Assembly: GCA_965243095.1 (NCBI GenBank)
Contig: OZ251530.1
Coordinates: forward strand, 2,232,001-2,296,000
Source: VXYL01 sp965243095
Lineage (GTDB): Bacteria > Pseudomonadota > Gammaproteobacteria > Pseudomonadales > Azotimanducaceae
Direction of reading: 5' to 3'
Length of the DNA: 64,000 nt
Numbering within the stretch: position 1 is the first letter of the stretch; every line of letters starts with the position of its first letter. The notes under the pieces were generated by a model, which did not search any database, was not told the DNA's origin, and saw only the letters and a program-made list of their open reading frames with translations. Below are positions 44,039 through 52,459 of the stretch, in pieces. The position numbers and the translations under genes were made by a program.

Positions 44039-44253
44039 GCTTTCCTTCTCCTGCGCTTGTCGTTCGGGCCTTGACGCCCACGTATCCATTCAGGACTTGG
44101 GAAAGACGGTGGCGACCATTCTCCAATGCGGCCCGCAAGGGTCCATGACGTGCACGGTCCGACCACCGCCACCCTCCGGCCTTCCGGCACCGGAAGGCCG
44201 GAGGGGTTTGGGCCCTCCCGAAGGCCCAGACGACGCGTATCTAAACAGACAAA
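44039..44253 (-). ncRNA. Candidate bridge-RNA region of the IS110 element, with a 16-bp hairpin
   Basis: This non-coding end lies upstream of the transposase, where IS110-group elements encode the bridge RNA that pairs with target and donor DNA. It contains a very stable perfect hairpin at 44172-44205: a 16-base arm starting CCCTCCGGCC, a two-base loop and its complement. Other internal structure and the guide loops cannot be assigned by eye. The location is the basis of the call. Confidence 0.4.
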
Positions 44254-44754
44254 TTTCAATCCACGGTGGACCGGGACATGGCCGGGCGCGTCCGCGAATA
44301 CGCGGGCATGGCGCGCGAGCATCTGGCGGAGCGCCACGGCGCGGCGCCGGCGCCGCTGCCGATCGTCCTCTACAACGGCAGCGACCGCTGGACGGCGCCC
44401 GGCGCCGTGGCCGAACTGCCCGGGTGGTCGTTGGCCGCGCGATCGGAGCTTGCGCCGTTCCAAGGTTGGGACTATGTTTTGCTGTCGCTGGAGTGGCTGC
44501 TGTCAAGCGGCGGTTTGGTGCGCCTGCCGTTGGGGAACCGGGCGGCGGCGACCTTGCGGCTGCAGGCGGAGCGGATGCCGGCGAAGTTGGTGGCGCGGCT
44601 GCGCGAGGAGTGGGCGCGCTTCGCGGGCGAAACGGACGCGGCGACGCGGCGCATACTGCATGTGTGGACTGGCGCGTTGCTGGCGGACATGGGCGGCGCC
44701 GAGTCCGCGCTGCCGGCGTTGCCGGAGTTGGAAGAGCGGAAAGGAGGAACGGAC

Positions 44755-45042
44755 ATGGCAACGGTATCCCAAGCGTTGTTCGCCGAGTGGCTTGAGGAAG
44801 TTCGCGTCGAGCATGTCGAGCAGGAGCGCACCCGCGGCTTCGCCCGGCTGCGTCGACAGGTGGCGATCAAGTTCGGCGTACGGACGGCCGAGCGATTGTC
44901 GGCCCTGCTCGGCACCGTCACGGTCAAGCAGATGGAACACTTGGCGGACCGCGTGAGCGATTGGATTGTGGAGTGCGAGGACAGCGAAGATCTGCTCGCG
45001 CGCGTGTCCGCCGCGGTGGGGAACGGCGGCGCCAACAGCTGA
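44755..45042 (+). CDS. Predicted RpnS-like short product of rpn copy 5
   Basis: The internal ATG lies seven bases after AGGAGG (44742-44747) and opens 95 codons (MATVSQALFAEWLEEVRVEH). The GIExG repeat is almost absent and the C-terminal domain is intact. Although the full-length gene is dead, this frame is undamaged and could still be translated if transcribed, for instance from within the IS. Confidence 0.55.
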   Translation: MATVSQALFAEWLEEVRVEHVEQERTRGFARLRRQVAIKFGVRTAERLSALLGTVTVKQMEHLADRVSDWIVECEDSEDLLARVSAAVGNGGANS

Positions 45043-45067
45043 ACCAACGCGGAAAAATCCGGCAACC

Positions 45068-45844
45068 ATGGATCTGGCGGATAAGCACGCCATCGTCACC
45101 GGCGGGGCGAGCGGCATCGGCGCGGCGAGCGCGGCCGAATTCGCGCGCCGGGGCGCCCGGGTGGTCGTGGCGGACACAAACGGCGCCGGCGCGCGGGAGG
45201 TCGCCAAAGCCATCGGCGGCACGGCGGTAGTCTGCGACGTGGGCGTGGAGGCGGAAGTGCAACACCTGGTGGCCGAAGCGGAAAACTCGTACGGGCCGGT
45301 GGACCTGTTCTTCTCCAACGCCGGCGTTGCCCTGGGCGCTGGCCCCCTCGACACCGACCTCGAAAGCTGGAACACGCAGTGGCAAGTGCATGTGATGGCG
45401 CATGTGTACGCCGTCCGCGCCGTGCTGCCATCCATGCTGGAGCGCGAAAGCGGCTACTTGCTGCACACCGCGTCCATGGCCGGCATCCTCACCAGCCCGG
45501 GCAATCTGCCCTACGCGGTGACCAAGCACGCCGTGGTCGGTTTGGCGGAATGGCTGTCCATCACCTATCACGACCGCGGCGTGCGCGTCTCTTTGCTCGC
45601 CCCGTTGGGCGTGCGCACACCGATGCTTGGGGATGCGGCGTCCGGCTTCGCCAGCAACGCCGCCGGCCCCATCCGCGAGCCGGAGGAAGTGGCGCGGATG
45701 GTGGCCGACGCGGTGTTCGAGGAGCGCTTCCTCATTCTCACGGACGCCATCGCGCAAACATGGATGGATCGCAAGGCCGGGGATTTGGAGCGCTGGCTGA
45801 GCGGAATGCGCCGCCTGCAGGCGCGCATCGACGGCAGCGCTTAA
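45068..45844 (+). CDS. Short-chain dehydrogenase/reductase
   Basis: This 258-residue SDR is a cytoplasmic NAD(P)-dependent oxidoreductase. The cofactor motif is TGGASGIG (about residues 11-18), with an Asp at the end of the second strand (VVVADTN) suggesting NAD preference. FFSNAGVALG is the NAG motif, the catalytic Ser is in HTASMAGI and the YxxxK pair is YAVTK. The substrate cannot be told. The start is the ATG at 45068, 25 bp after the last rpn copy; the gene shows normal core-like codon use and may mark the edge of the rpn cluster. Confidence 0.9.
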   Translation: MDLADKHAIVTGGASGIGAASAAEFARRGARVVVADTNGAGAREVAKAIGGTAVVCDVGVEAEVQHLVAEAENSYGPVDLFFSNAGVALGAGPLDTDLESWNTQWQVHVMAHVYAVRAVLPSMLERESGYLLHTASMAGILTSPGNLPYAVTKHAVVGLAEWLSITYHDRGVRVSLLAPLGVRTPMLGDAASGFASNAAGPIREPEEVARMVADAVFEERFLILTDAIAQTWMDRKAGDLERWLSGMRRLQARIDGSA

Positions 45845-45954
45845 CGGTTCGCTTCGCACGCGCCGCCGGTGGGCTGCGACCAACCCCTGCACTCCGGCGG
45901 TCTTCGCGCTATGCTCTACCGCAACCACAGCATAGCGGCTACAGGAGCATTTCT

Positions 45955-47127
45955 ATGGCGTCCGAAAAAGACATCGTCCTCGGCATGTCGGCGGCGTTCT
46001 CGGGGCCGTCGCGCGGTCTCGGCAACGAGCTGTACCGGGGTGCGCAGGCGTGTTTCGAGCAAGCGAACGTGGATGGCGGCATCGGCGGGCGGCGCGTCGT
46101 GCTGCGCCCCTGCGACGACGGCTACCAGCCGGATCGCTGCGTCGCCAACACCGCGGCGTTCATCGCCGACGAACAGGTGTTCGCCCTGTTCGGCTACGTG
46201 GGCACGCCCACCGTGGCGCGGGTGCTGCCGCTGTTGCAGGCGCATCAGGACGAGCACATGTACCTGTTCTTCCCGTTCAGCGGTGCGCAGCCGCAGCGCG
46301 ATCCGCCGTACGGGGAGTTCGCCTTCAACCTGCGCCCGTCGTACCGTGCGGAGGCCACCGGGCTGGTAGATCACCTGCTGGACATCGGCTGCGAACGCAT
46401 CGTCGTCTTCTATCAGGACGACGACTACGGGCGCAGCGGCTCGGCCGGGGTGCGCGAAGCGCTGCGACGGCGCGGCGAGCAGGCGGCCGGCGAGGCGAGC
46501 TATCGGCGCGGCGACCCGTTCATGCTGTCGATGACGCCGCAGGTGGAAACCTTGAAGGCCGCCGAGCCGGACGCCGTGATCTGCGTCGGCGCCTACGCCG
46601 CCTGCGCCGCCTTGCTGCGCGATGCCGTGGATGGCGGCCTCAACGTGCCCATCGCCAATCTTTCGTTCGTCGGCAGCGAGAATTTGCTGCAGCTCATCGC
46701 CGAACGCCGCGACGACGTGGAGCGCTACACGAAACTGCTGGTGCATTCGCAAGTGGTGCCGAGCTACGAGGACGAGAGCATCCCCTTGGTGCGCGAATAC
46801 CGGCAACTGGTGGATCGCCACAACCCGCAGCCCCCGGCGCACTTGGAAACCGACGGCTACCAGCCGTTCCCCTACAGCTTCGCGGCCTTGGAGGGCTTCC
46901 TCAACGCCAAGCTGATGGTGGAGATTCTGCGCCGGCTGGAGGGCGAACCCGGCCGCCAAGGGCTGGAACGGGCGGTGTGCGCCTTGCAGGACTTCGACTT
47001 GGGCATCGGCGAGCGCGTTTCGTTCTCGCCGGATCGTCGGCAAGGCCTGCTGCGCGTGTACTACACGATGGTGCGCGACGGCCGCTTCGTGCCGGTGCAG
47101 GACTGGAGCGCTTTCCAAGGCGTTTGA
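45955..47127 (+). CDS. Type I periplasmic-binding-protein-like protein without signal peptide
   Basis: This 390-residue paralogue of the binding protein at 27003-28301 shares DIVLGMSAAFSGPSRGLGNE, FEQANVDGGIGGR, FALFGYVGTPT and FYQDDDYGRSG. It starts MASEKDIV at an ATG with a good CAGGAG site, directly before the first beta strand, so there is no export signal. It is either cytoplasmic or exported by another route. No ABC permease or ATPase gene is adjacent; an AAA ATPase follows 42 bp on. A role as an intracellular ligand sensor is possible but unproven. Confidence 0.82.
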   Translation: MASEKDIVLGMSAAFSGPSRGLGNELYRGAQACFEQANVDGGIGGRRVVLRPCDDGYQPDRCVANTAAFIADEQVFALFGYVGTPTVARVLPLLQAHQDEHMYLFFPFSGAQPQRDPPYGEFAFNLRPSYRAEATGLVDHLLDIGCERIVVFYQDDDYGRSGSAGVREALRRRGEQAAGEASYRRGDPFMLSMTPQVETLKAAEPDAVICVGAYAACAALLRDAVDGGLNVPIANLSFVGSENLLQLIAERRDDVERYTKLLVHSQVVPSYEDESIPLVREYRQLVDRHNPQPPAHLETDGYQPFPYSFAALEGFLNAKLMVEILRRLEGEPGRQGLERAVCALQDFDLGIGERVSFSPDRRQGLLRVYYTMVRDGRFVPVQDWSAFQGV

Positions 47128-47169
47128 CGCTGCGCTGGCGGCGCTGTGAATCCGGCAGAGGAGATGCCG

Positions 47170-48321
47170 ATGAAACTGCCGATCTCCAAGCGCGCGCCGC
47201 CGCCGCACTTCGCTGGCCGGAAAAGCGAATTGGCCGCGCTGGACCGGCGGCTGGATGACCTGTTGCGTCAGCACAGCTTCGATGACGGCTTGGCGCTGGT
47301 CACCGGCGTGCCCGGTTCCGGCAAAACCCAATTGGGCAGGAAGTTCGTCCAACAGGTGCGGCAACGCGAAGATGTGGATGCGAGGGGCCTGTTCGTCGAA
47401 CCCGAAATGTTGACCGGCCCCCTCGATTTGTTCAAGGCGATGGGCGAAGCCTTGGACAGCGCGGAAGCGTTCCGAGCGGTGGCCGAGATCGATACGCGCA
47501 CGGTGAGTCGCAGCGGTGGCCTTGGCCCCGTGAAGGCCAGTTTCACCCAAGAGCCAGCGCGGCACACGGGCGAGTTCGCCGCTCTGCTGCGGGCTTCGCG
47601 GGCGACCGGTGCGTGGGACGGCAAAGCGCTGGTGTTGCTGGTGGACGAGGTGCAAGGGGTGCAGCCGGCGGGCATGGTGGCATTGCGCGTGCTGCACCAA
47701 GGCTTGCATGACTGCCCGGTGCTGCCTGTTGGCATCGGCCTGCAGCACACGCCGCACGTGTTGGCCAATCCGGCTGACGGTTCGCCCGGCATTTCGCGGA
47801 CGGGCATGAAACTGCGGCTCGGGTCGCTGTCCCGCTCGGAGGCGGTCGAAGCGATTGCCCTCGGCATGGACGCCATAGATCTTCCCATCGACGAGCGGTG
47901 CGCGGTCGCCTTGGCGGAGGCGTCCTTCGGCTTTCCGCATCACATCCACGACTACTTGGAAGGCGCCTGCGAGGCCATTGAGAAACACGGCGCGCTGGAC
48001 TCGGACGCCGCCCTCGCCACCGCGCTGGAGATCGGCCACCAAAAGCGCAGCGAATACTACAACGACCGCTTGGGCGCCCTCGCGCATCGGCACCGCGCCG
48101 CCATGCTCGGCGTCGCCGCGGCGATGCGCGATTCGTGCTGCGAAAAACTCACTTGGCTCGACGCCGCCGCGGCCACGGAGAAAACCGAAGGTGTGCAGGG
48201 CGATGCCGCCATCGACGACGCGGTCCGCCACGGTGTGCTGACGGAGGACGAAGAAGGCAACCTGAGCTTCGGCATCCCGTCGTTCCACAGCCACATGCGG
48301 CGGCAGCTCGAACCACTATAA
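47170..48321 (+). CDS. AAA/STAND-like ATPase
   Basis: This 383-residue P-loop ATPase has ALVTGVPGSGKTQLGR (Walker A) near residue 48 and ALVLLVDEVQGV (Walker B) near 157. KLRLGSLSRSEAVEAI resembles the sensor/lid region of orc1/STAND-type ATPases, and the C-terminal part looks like a winged helix (DAVRHGVLTEDEEGNLSFGI). ATP-dependent regulator or DNA-handling roles are usual in this group. I prefer the ATG at 47170, six bases after GAGGAG; a GTG at 47146 or ATG at 47164 is possible. The next gene follows after ten bases with its own AGGAGG. Confidence 0.75.
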   Translation: MKLPISKRAPPPHFAGRKSELAALDRRLDDLLRQHSFDDGLALVTGVPGSGKTQLGRKFVQQVRQREDVDARGLFVEPEMLTGPLDLFKAMGEALDSAEAFRAVAEIDTRTVSRSGGLGPVKASFTQEPARHTGEFAALLRASRATGAWDGKALVLLVDEVQGVQPAGMVALRVLHQGLHDCPVLPVGIGLQHTPHVLANPADGSPGISRTGMKLRLGSLSRSEAVEAIALGMDAIDLPIDERCAVALAEASFGFPHHIHDYLEGACEAIEKHGALDSDAALATALEIGHQKRSEYYNDRLGALAHRHRAAMLGVAAAMRDSCCEKLTWLDAAAATEKTEGVQGDAAIDDAVRHGVLTEDEEGNLSFGIPSFHSHMRRQLEPL

Positions 48322-48331
48322 GGAGGCGGCG

Positions 48332-51300
48332 ATGCTCGGCACGGTACTCCCCCGGCACTCGCGACGGCCTTCGCGCTTGCGGTTGGCGTTTGTCGGCCGC
48401 CGAGCAACGGGGCTGGCGGCACTGGCCGCGTTGGCGTTGAGCCTGGCCGGCCCGGCGCAGGCGCAGGAGAACGAAACCCACGCGGTGCCGTTGCTGGCCG
48501 CCGCCGATGATGCGCGGCTGCAAGGGTTCGTGCGCGTGGTCAACCGCAGCGACGACGCCGGCGAAGTCACCGTGGAGGCCATCGACGACGCCGGCGAATC
48601 GCAAGGCACGATCACGCTCGCGCTCGACCCGCTCGAAACCTTCCATTTCAACTCCGACGATTTGGAAAACGGCAACGCCAACAAGAACATCGACCAAGGC
48701 GTAGGCGCCGGCGAGGGCAGCTGGCGCTTGGCGCTCACCTCGACGCTGGACATCGCCGTAAACGCCTACATGCGCACCGCCGAGGGGTTCCTCACCAGCA
48801 TGCACGACGTGGTGCCGAGGAAACGGCAACGCCATCGGATTCCCACCTTCAATCCCGCCAGCAACACCCGTCAAGCGAGCCGCCTGCGCATCACCAATCT
48901 CGGCGCGGAAACGGCGGACGTGACCGTCGCCGGCGTGGACGACCAACTCGCCATGCCGGGCCGCCCGGTGACGCTGTCGTTGGCCGCCGGCGCGTCGCAC
49001 ACGCTCACCGCGAGTGCCATCGAGACCGGCGAAGGCTTGACCGGCGGCCTTGGCGACGGAAGCGGCAAGTGGCGCCTGAACGTGGAAGCGGATCAGCCGC
49101 TGGCGGTGATGAGCCTGCTCGCGAGCGAGGACACCGGCAATCTCACCAATCTATCGTCGCGCCCGGGCCCGCGCCGTCCCGGGGCGAAGCATGTGGTGCC
49201 GCTGATGGTGGCCGCGGACCACCCGTATGGACAAGGGTTTGTGCGCGTGCTGAACCATTCCGAGGCAGCGGGCGAAGTGACGGTTCTGGCGGTGGACGAC
49301 GCCGGCGCCGAGTACGGCCCGGTCGCGCTGGCCATCGGCGCTGGCGAAGCCATCCACTTCAACTCGGGTGATCTGGAACGCGGCAACGCGGACAAGGGCC
49401 TGCCCGAAGGCGTCGGCGACGGCCAAGGCGACTGGCGGCTCGAGTTGACCACGCCGCTCGATATCGAGGCGTTGGCCTACATGCGCACCTCCCGCGGCTT
49501 CCTCACCGCCATGCACGACCTGGTGGAACCGGCGAACGGGATGTACTCCGTGCCGACGTTCAACCCGGGCAGCAACACGCGCCAAGCGAGCCTGTTGCGC
49601 CTCGTCAACATGGGCGCGGAAAGCGCAACCGCGACTATCCGCGGCGTCGACGACGACGGCGCTTCGCCCGGCGGCGACGTGTCGGTGGCGCTGCCCGCCG
49701 GCGCCGCGCGGACGCTCACCGCCGCGGCCTTGGAGTCCGGCGAGGGCGTGGACGGCGCGTTGGGCGACGGGCGCGGCAAGTGGCGGCTGACGGTCGAAGC
49801 GGATCAGCCGCTGCTGGTGATGAGTCTGTTGGAGAGCCGCGCCTCCGGGCACCTGACCAATCTCTCATCGGAGTCGCCGCGGCTGGTGAACATTCCGGAC
49901 GAGGAACTGCGCGCCGCCGTGGCGACCACCCTTGGTGTCGCCGTCACCGATCCCATCACCACCGCGCAGATGCGGAGGTTGCTGGACCTGCGGGTGTCGG
50001 CCGGCGGCGCCATCGCCGACCTTCGCGGGCTCGAAACCGCCATCCACTTGGCCGCCCTCGAGCTCGCCGTCCATGACGTTAGCGACTTGTCGCCGCTGGC
50101 CAACGCGATTCGGCTCGAGGAACTGGAACTCGCCAGCAACCAAATTCGCGATCTCACGCCGCTTGCCGGATTGACCGAACTGCGCGTGCTGGGCCTCGCC
50201 AACAACAGAATCGAAGACGTGACGCCGCTTGCCGGGTTGACCAATCTCATCGCGCTCAATCTAGGCGCCAATCCGCTGCTCACCGACATCACGCCGCTGG
50301 CCGAACTCACGGGCTTGGTCGAACTACACCTGTGGGTATGCGGGCTGTCGGACATCTCCGCCTTGTCGCGGATGGTGCGGATGCGCGGGCTTTATGTGTG
50401 GGGGAACGCCTTGCGCGACGTGTCCGCGTTGCAGGCGATGGCCGACCTGGAGCAATTCTTGGCGCAGAACAACGTCATTTCGGACATCTCCGGCTTGGCC
50501 GGGCTAGGCAACTTGACGAAGCTGGTGCTGTCGAACAACGCCATCGCCGACATCTCGCCTTTAGCGGGGCTTACGCAGCTCACAGAACTGCTGCTAGCGG
50601 ACAACAACATCAGAGACATCAACGCACTGGCATCACTGACGAATCTGCGCACTCTAAATCTCGACTTCAACGACATCCGCATGATCGACGCGCTGGCGAG
50701 CGCCATCGCCTTGCGGAGTTTGCAATTGGAAGGAAACTTCATTGCGGACATCGCGCCGCTCGCGACCCTTCCCGACCTTGCCGACTTGAACCTCGCCGTC
50801 AACAATATCAGCGATCTGGCACCGCTCACCGAACTGGCAAACCTCGGCGAAGGCTTGCGCATCGACGTCCGCGAGAACCCCTTGAGCGAGGACTCCATCA
50901 ACACGCACATCCCGACGTTGACCGGCTTTGGCGTGGAGGTGCTGCAAAGCGAGCCGTACCCGGACGATGACGAGTTTCCCGGCTCGCGCATCACGCAGAT
51001 CTACAATGACAACATGCTGGTCATGCACATCGCCGAGGATGTCCAAGCGGCCGTCTTGGGCGGCAATCGCCTTACCGGCGAAAACGCCTTGGCCACCTAC
51101 CTCTACGCCCGGCACTTCTACCGCTGGTTCGAGGACGACTTCGACTTCCTGCTGCTGCTCTCGAACTTGGATGACATCCTCGACCACCAAGGCACCATCT
51201 ACTCGGGCGTGTACCAATCCACAATGAACGACGTGCGCGGCATCGGCACGCCAACGTACTACCTCAGCCGCTACGGCTCCCGCGGTCGACTGCGCGGCGT

Positions 51301-52114
51301 CATTCACTTTCCGTGGAACGCGGCGCTGGGGGACGGCCCGGCGCTCCACGAACTGCAGCATCCGTGGTCCAACTTCGCCTTGCCCACCGCGACGCCGGGC
51401 CACTGGGGCTACAGCAGCGCCAACGGCCAGCTGGGCGGTTTCGACTTCGACACCCTCGTCGACCTCGGCGAAGGCCGTTACAGCGCGCCGAACTTCCCGC
51501 CGGGCGGCCGCGGCGTCAACGACGCCCCGTATAGCCCCATCGAGTTGTACCAAGCGGGCTACGTGCCCCCCGAAGACGTGCCGGACACCTGGTACGCCCC
51601 GGACGGAAGCTTCGTCGAGGTGGACGCCGGCAATACGGTGTTCACCTCGGAGCAGGCGACGACGATCTCCATCGACCAGTTCATCGCCGACGTCGGCGAA
51701 CGCGTACCCAGCGCCGCGCAAGCACCGCGGGCCTACCGCGGCGCCGTGATCCTCCTAGTGGACGAAGACCACCCGGTATCGTTCGCCCAAGCGACCCTGC
51801 TGAGCAACCACATCGACGCCCTGATGCATCCGGGCGAGGACGACGACGCACGCTTCAACTACTTCGAAGCCACCGACGGCCGCGCCACCTTGAAACTCGA
51901 CGGCCTAGCCGAAAGCCGCAAAGCCCAACCAACATCGCCCCCGCTGCCACCCTCTTTCGGCACAGCGCCCGAACCCCAATTCTGCCAGCACGGCCCACAC
52001 GGCTTGACCCACGCCCCCCACCCACGCCGCGCCGCCGCCATGGCGGTGCTTGCCGAACAGCAACTGCGCGCGTGGCTCGCCAAGTATTGGAACGACGTGG
52101 CGAAACTCAATTAA
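48332..52114 (+). CDS. Secreted LRR protein with duplicated N-terminal module and HELQH motif
   Basis: This 1260-residue protein has a long, twin-arginine-free signal peptide (about residues 1-45, ending AQA). Two tandem modules of about 230 residues (about 49-280 and 285-515) have QGFVRVVNRSDDAGEVTV, FHFNSDDLENGN, FNPASNTRQASRLRI and GSGKWRLNVEADQPLAVMSL, the same unit found at the C-terminus of the first LRR protein. Residues about 515-865 are internalin/SDS22-like LRRs (LELASNQIRDLTPLAGL, LVLSNNAIADISPLAGL). The last 390 residues are unassigned and contain HELQH at 1006-1010, an HExxH zinc-protease signature. A strong AGGAGG precedes the ATG. A secreted, possibly surface metalloprotease is inferred. 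Confidence 0.85.
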   Translation: MLGTVLPRHSRRPSRLRLAFVGRRATGLAALAALALSLAGPAQAQENETHAVPLLAAADDARLQGFVRVVNRSDDAGEVTVEAIDDAGESQGTITLALDPLETFHFNSDDLENGNANKNIDQGVGAGEGSWRLALTSTLDIAVNAYMRTAEGFLTSMHDVVPRKRQRHRIPTFNPASNTRQASRLRITNLGAETADVTVAGVDDQLAMPGRPVTLSLAAGASHTLTASAIETGEGLTGGLGDGSGKWRLNVEADQPLAVMSLLASEDTGNLTNLSSRPGPRRPGAKHVVPLMVAADHPYGQGFVRVLNHSEAAGEVTVLAVDDAGAEYGPVALAIGAGEAIHFNSGDLERGNADKGLPEGVGDGQGDWRLELTTPLDIEALAYMRTSRGFLTAMHDLVEPANGMYSVPTFNPGSNTRQASLLRLVNMGAESATATIRGVDDDGASPGGDVSVALPAGAARTLTAAALESGEGVDGALGDGRGKWRLTVEADQPLLVMSLLESRASGHLTNLSSESPRLVNIPDEELRAAVATTLGVAVTDPITTAQMRRLLDLRVSAGGAIADLRGLETAIHLAALELAVHDVSDLSPLANAIRLEELELASNQIRDLTPLAGLTELRVLGLANNRIEDVTPLAGLTNLIALNLGANPLLTDITPLAELTGLVELHLWVCGLSDISALSRMVRMRGLYVWGNALRDVSALQAMADLEQFLAQNNVISDISGLAGLGNLTKLVLSNNAIADISPLAGLTQLTELLLADNNIRDINALASLTNLRTLNLDFNDIRMIDALASAIALRSLQLEGNFIADIAPLATLPDLADLNLAVNNISDLAPLTELANLGEGLRIDVRENPLSEDSINTHIPTLTGFGVEVLQSEPYPDDDEFPGSRITQIYNDNMLVMHIAEDVQAAVLGGNRLTGENALATYLYARHFYRWFEDDFDFLLLLSNLDDILDHQGTIYSGVYQSTMNDVRGIGTPTYYLSRYGSRGRLRGVIHFPWNAALGDGPALHELQHPWSNFALPTATPGHWGYSSANGQLGGFDFDTLVDLGEGRYSAPNFPPGGRGVNDAPYSPIELYQAGYVPPEDVPDTWYAPDGSFVEVDAGNTVFTSEQATTISIDQFIADVGERVPSAAQAPRAYRGAVILLVDEDHPVSFAQATLLSNHIDALMHPGEDDDARFNYFEATDGRATLKLDGLAESRKAQPTSPPLPPSFGTAPEPQFCQHGPHGLTHAPHPRRAAAMAVLAEQQLRAWLAKYWNDVAKLN

Positions 52115-52149
52115 ATGGACAATGAAAACAATCGGTTACGACTCTTTTT

Positions 52150-52237
52150 TGGCGGAGAGGGAGGGATTCGAACCCTCGATGGCGTTAACCATACACACTT
52201 TCCAGGCGTGCTCCTTCGACCGCTCGGACACCTCTCC
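52150..52237 (-). tRNA. tRNA-Ser (anticodon GGA)
   Basis: The acceptor stem pairs GGAGAGG (52231-52237) with its complement at 52154-52160, with CCA encoded at the 3' end. The D-arm TGTCCGAGCGGTCGAAGG, the anticodon loop CTGGAAA (GGA), a long variable arm as in class II tRNAs and the T-loop GGTTCGAATCC are all present. It lies five bases downstream of the 4.5S RNA on the same strand. Confidence 0.95.
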
Positions 52238-52242
52238 GTGGA

Positions 52243-52353
52243 GGCGACCGGGCCAGCCACACCCCGGCGCCCGAACCCGCTGCTACCGCTGCTCCCTTCC
52301 GGGCCTGACGGGGTTGACAACGGCTTCGCCGCGAGGGGACCGGCACGGTCACC
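52243..52353 (-). ncRNA. ffs: 4.5S RNA of the signal recognition particle
   Basis: The conserved SRP tip sequence GGCCCGGAAGGGAGCAGC is present. The ends GGTGACC (5') and GGTCGCC (3') pair to close the long hairpin. The length of about 111 nt fits the short gammaproteobacterial form. It binds Ffh to target membrane proteins. Exact ends are estimated from the closing stem. It and tRNA-Ser are probably one transcript. Confidence 0.88.
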
Positions 52354-52459
52354 ATCGGTGCTGAGCGCGGCATTGTAGCAAAACGGGGAGCGTACGAAGG
52401 CGCTGGGCGAAGGCGTGATCCTGGCGGCCCGCCGGGCAAACCAAGCGCCGGCGCTGCCC

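Larger units (their letters stand above)
42847..44253 (-). mobile_element. IS110-family insertion sequence
   Basis: This element of about 1.4 kb carries a minus-strand IS110-type (DEDD plus Transposase_20) transposase. The ends are inferred from the interrupted rpn gene: the left junction follows GAG at 42846 and the right junction precedes TTTCAATCC at 44254. TATCTA occurs at the left edge (42847) and again near the right edge (44238). There are no long terminal inverted repeats or obvious target duplication, as expected for this family. The transposase is frameshifted, so the element may be inactive unless helped by a relative. Confidence 0.85.
42601..45042 (+). pseudogene. Rpn-like nuclease, copy 5, split by an IS110-family element
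   Basis: The 5' part (MDNDGIHKFGYGHRDLFADL to EMVVLIE) ends with the catalytic Glu codon GAG at 42844-42846. The 3' part resumes at 44254 with TTTCAATCC (FQS) and runs to 45042 without further damage (PIVLYNGSDRWTAPG, APFQGWDYVLLSLE and a normal C-terminus). Between them is the insertion element. Removing it would restore an intact gene of about 340 codons, so the insertion is recent compared with the copy's divergence. The internal AGGAGG and ATG at 44742-44757 remain usable. Confidence 0.9.

Noticed and set aside
39874..45042. Composite transposon carrying the rpn genes
   Set aside because: Only one IS is present and it interrupts a gene; no flanking copies or shared target duplications are visible.
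45916..48294. 792-residue minus-strand open frame
   Set aside because: It is antisense to the binding protein and AAA ATPase, both of which have clear domains and ribosome-binding sites.
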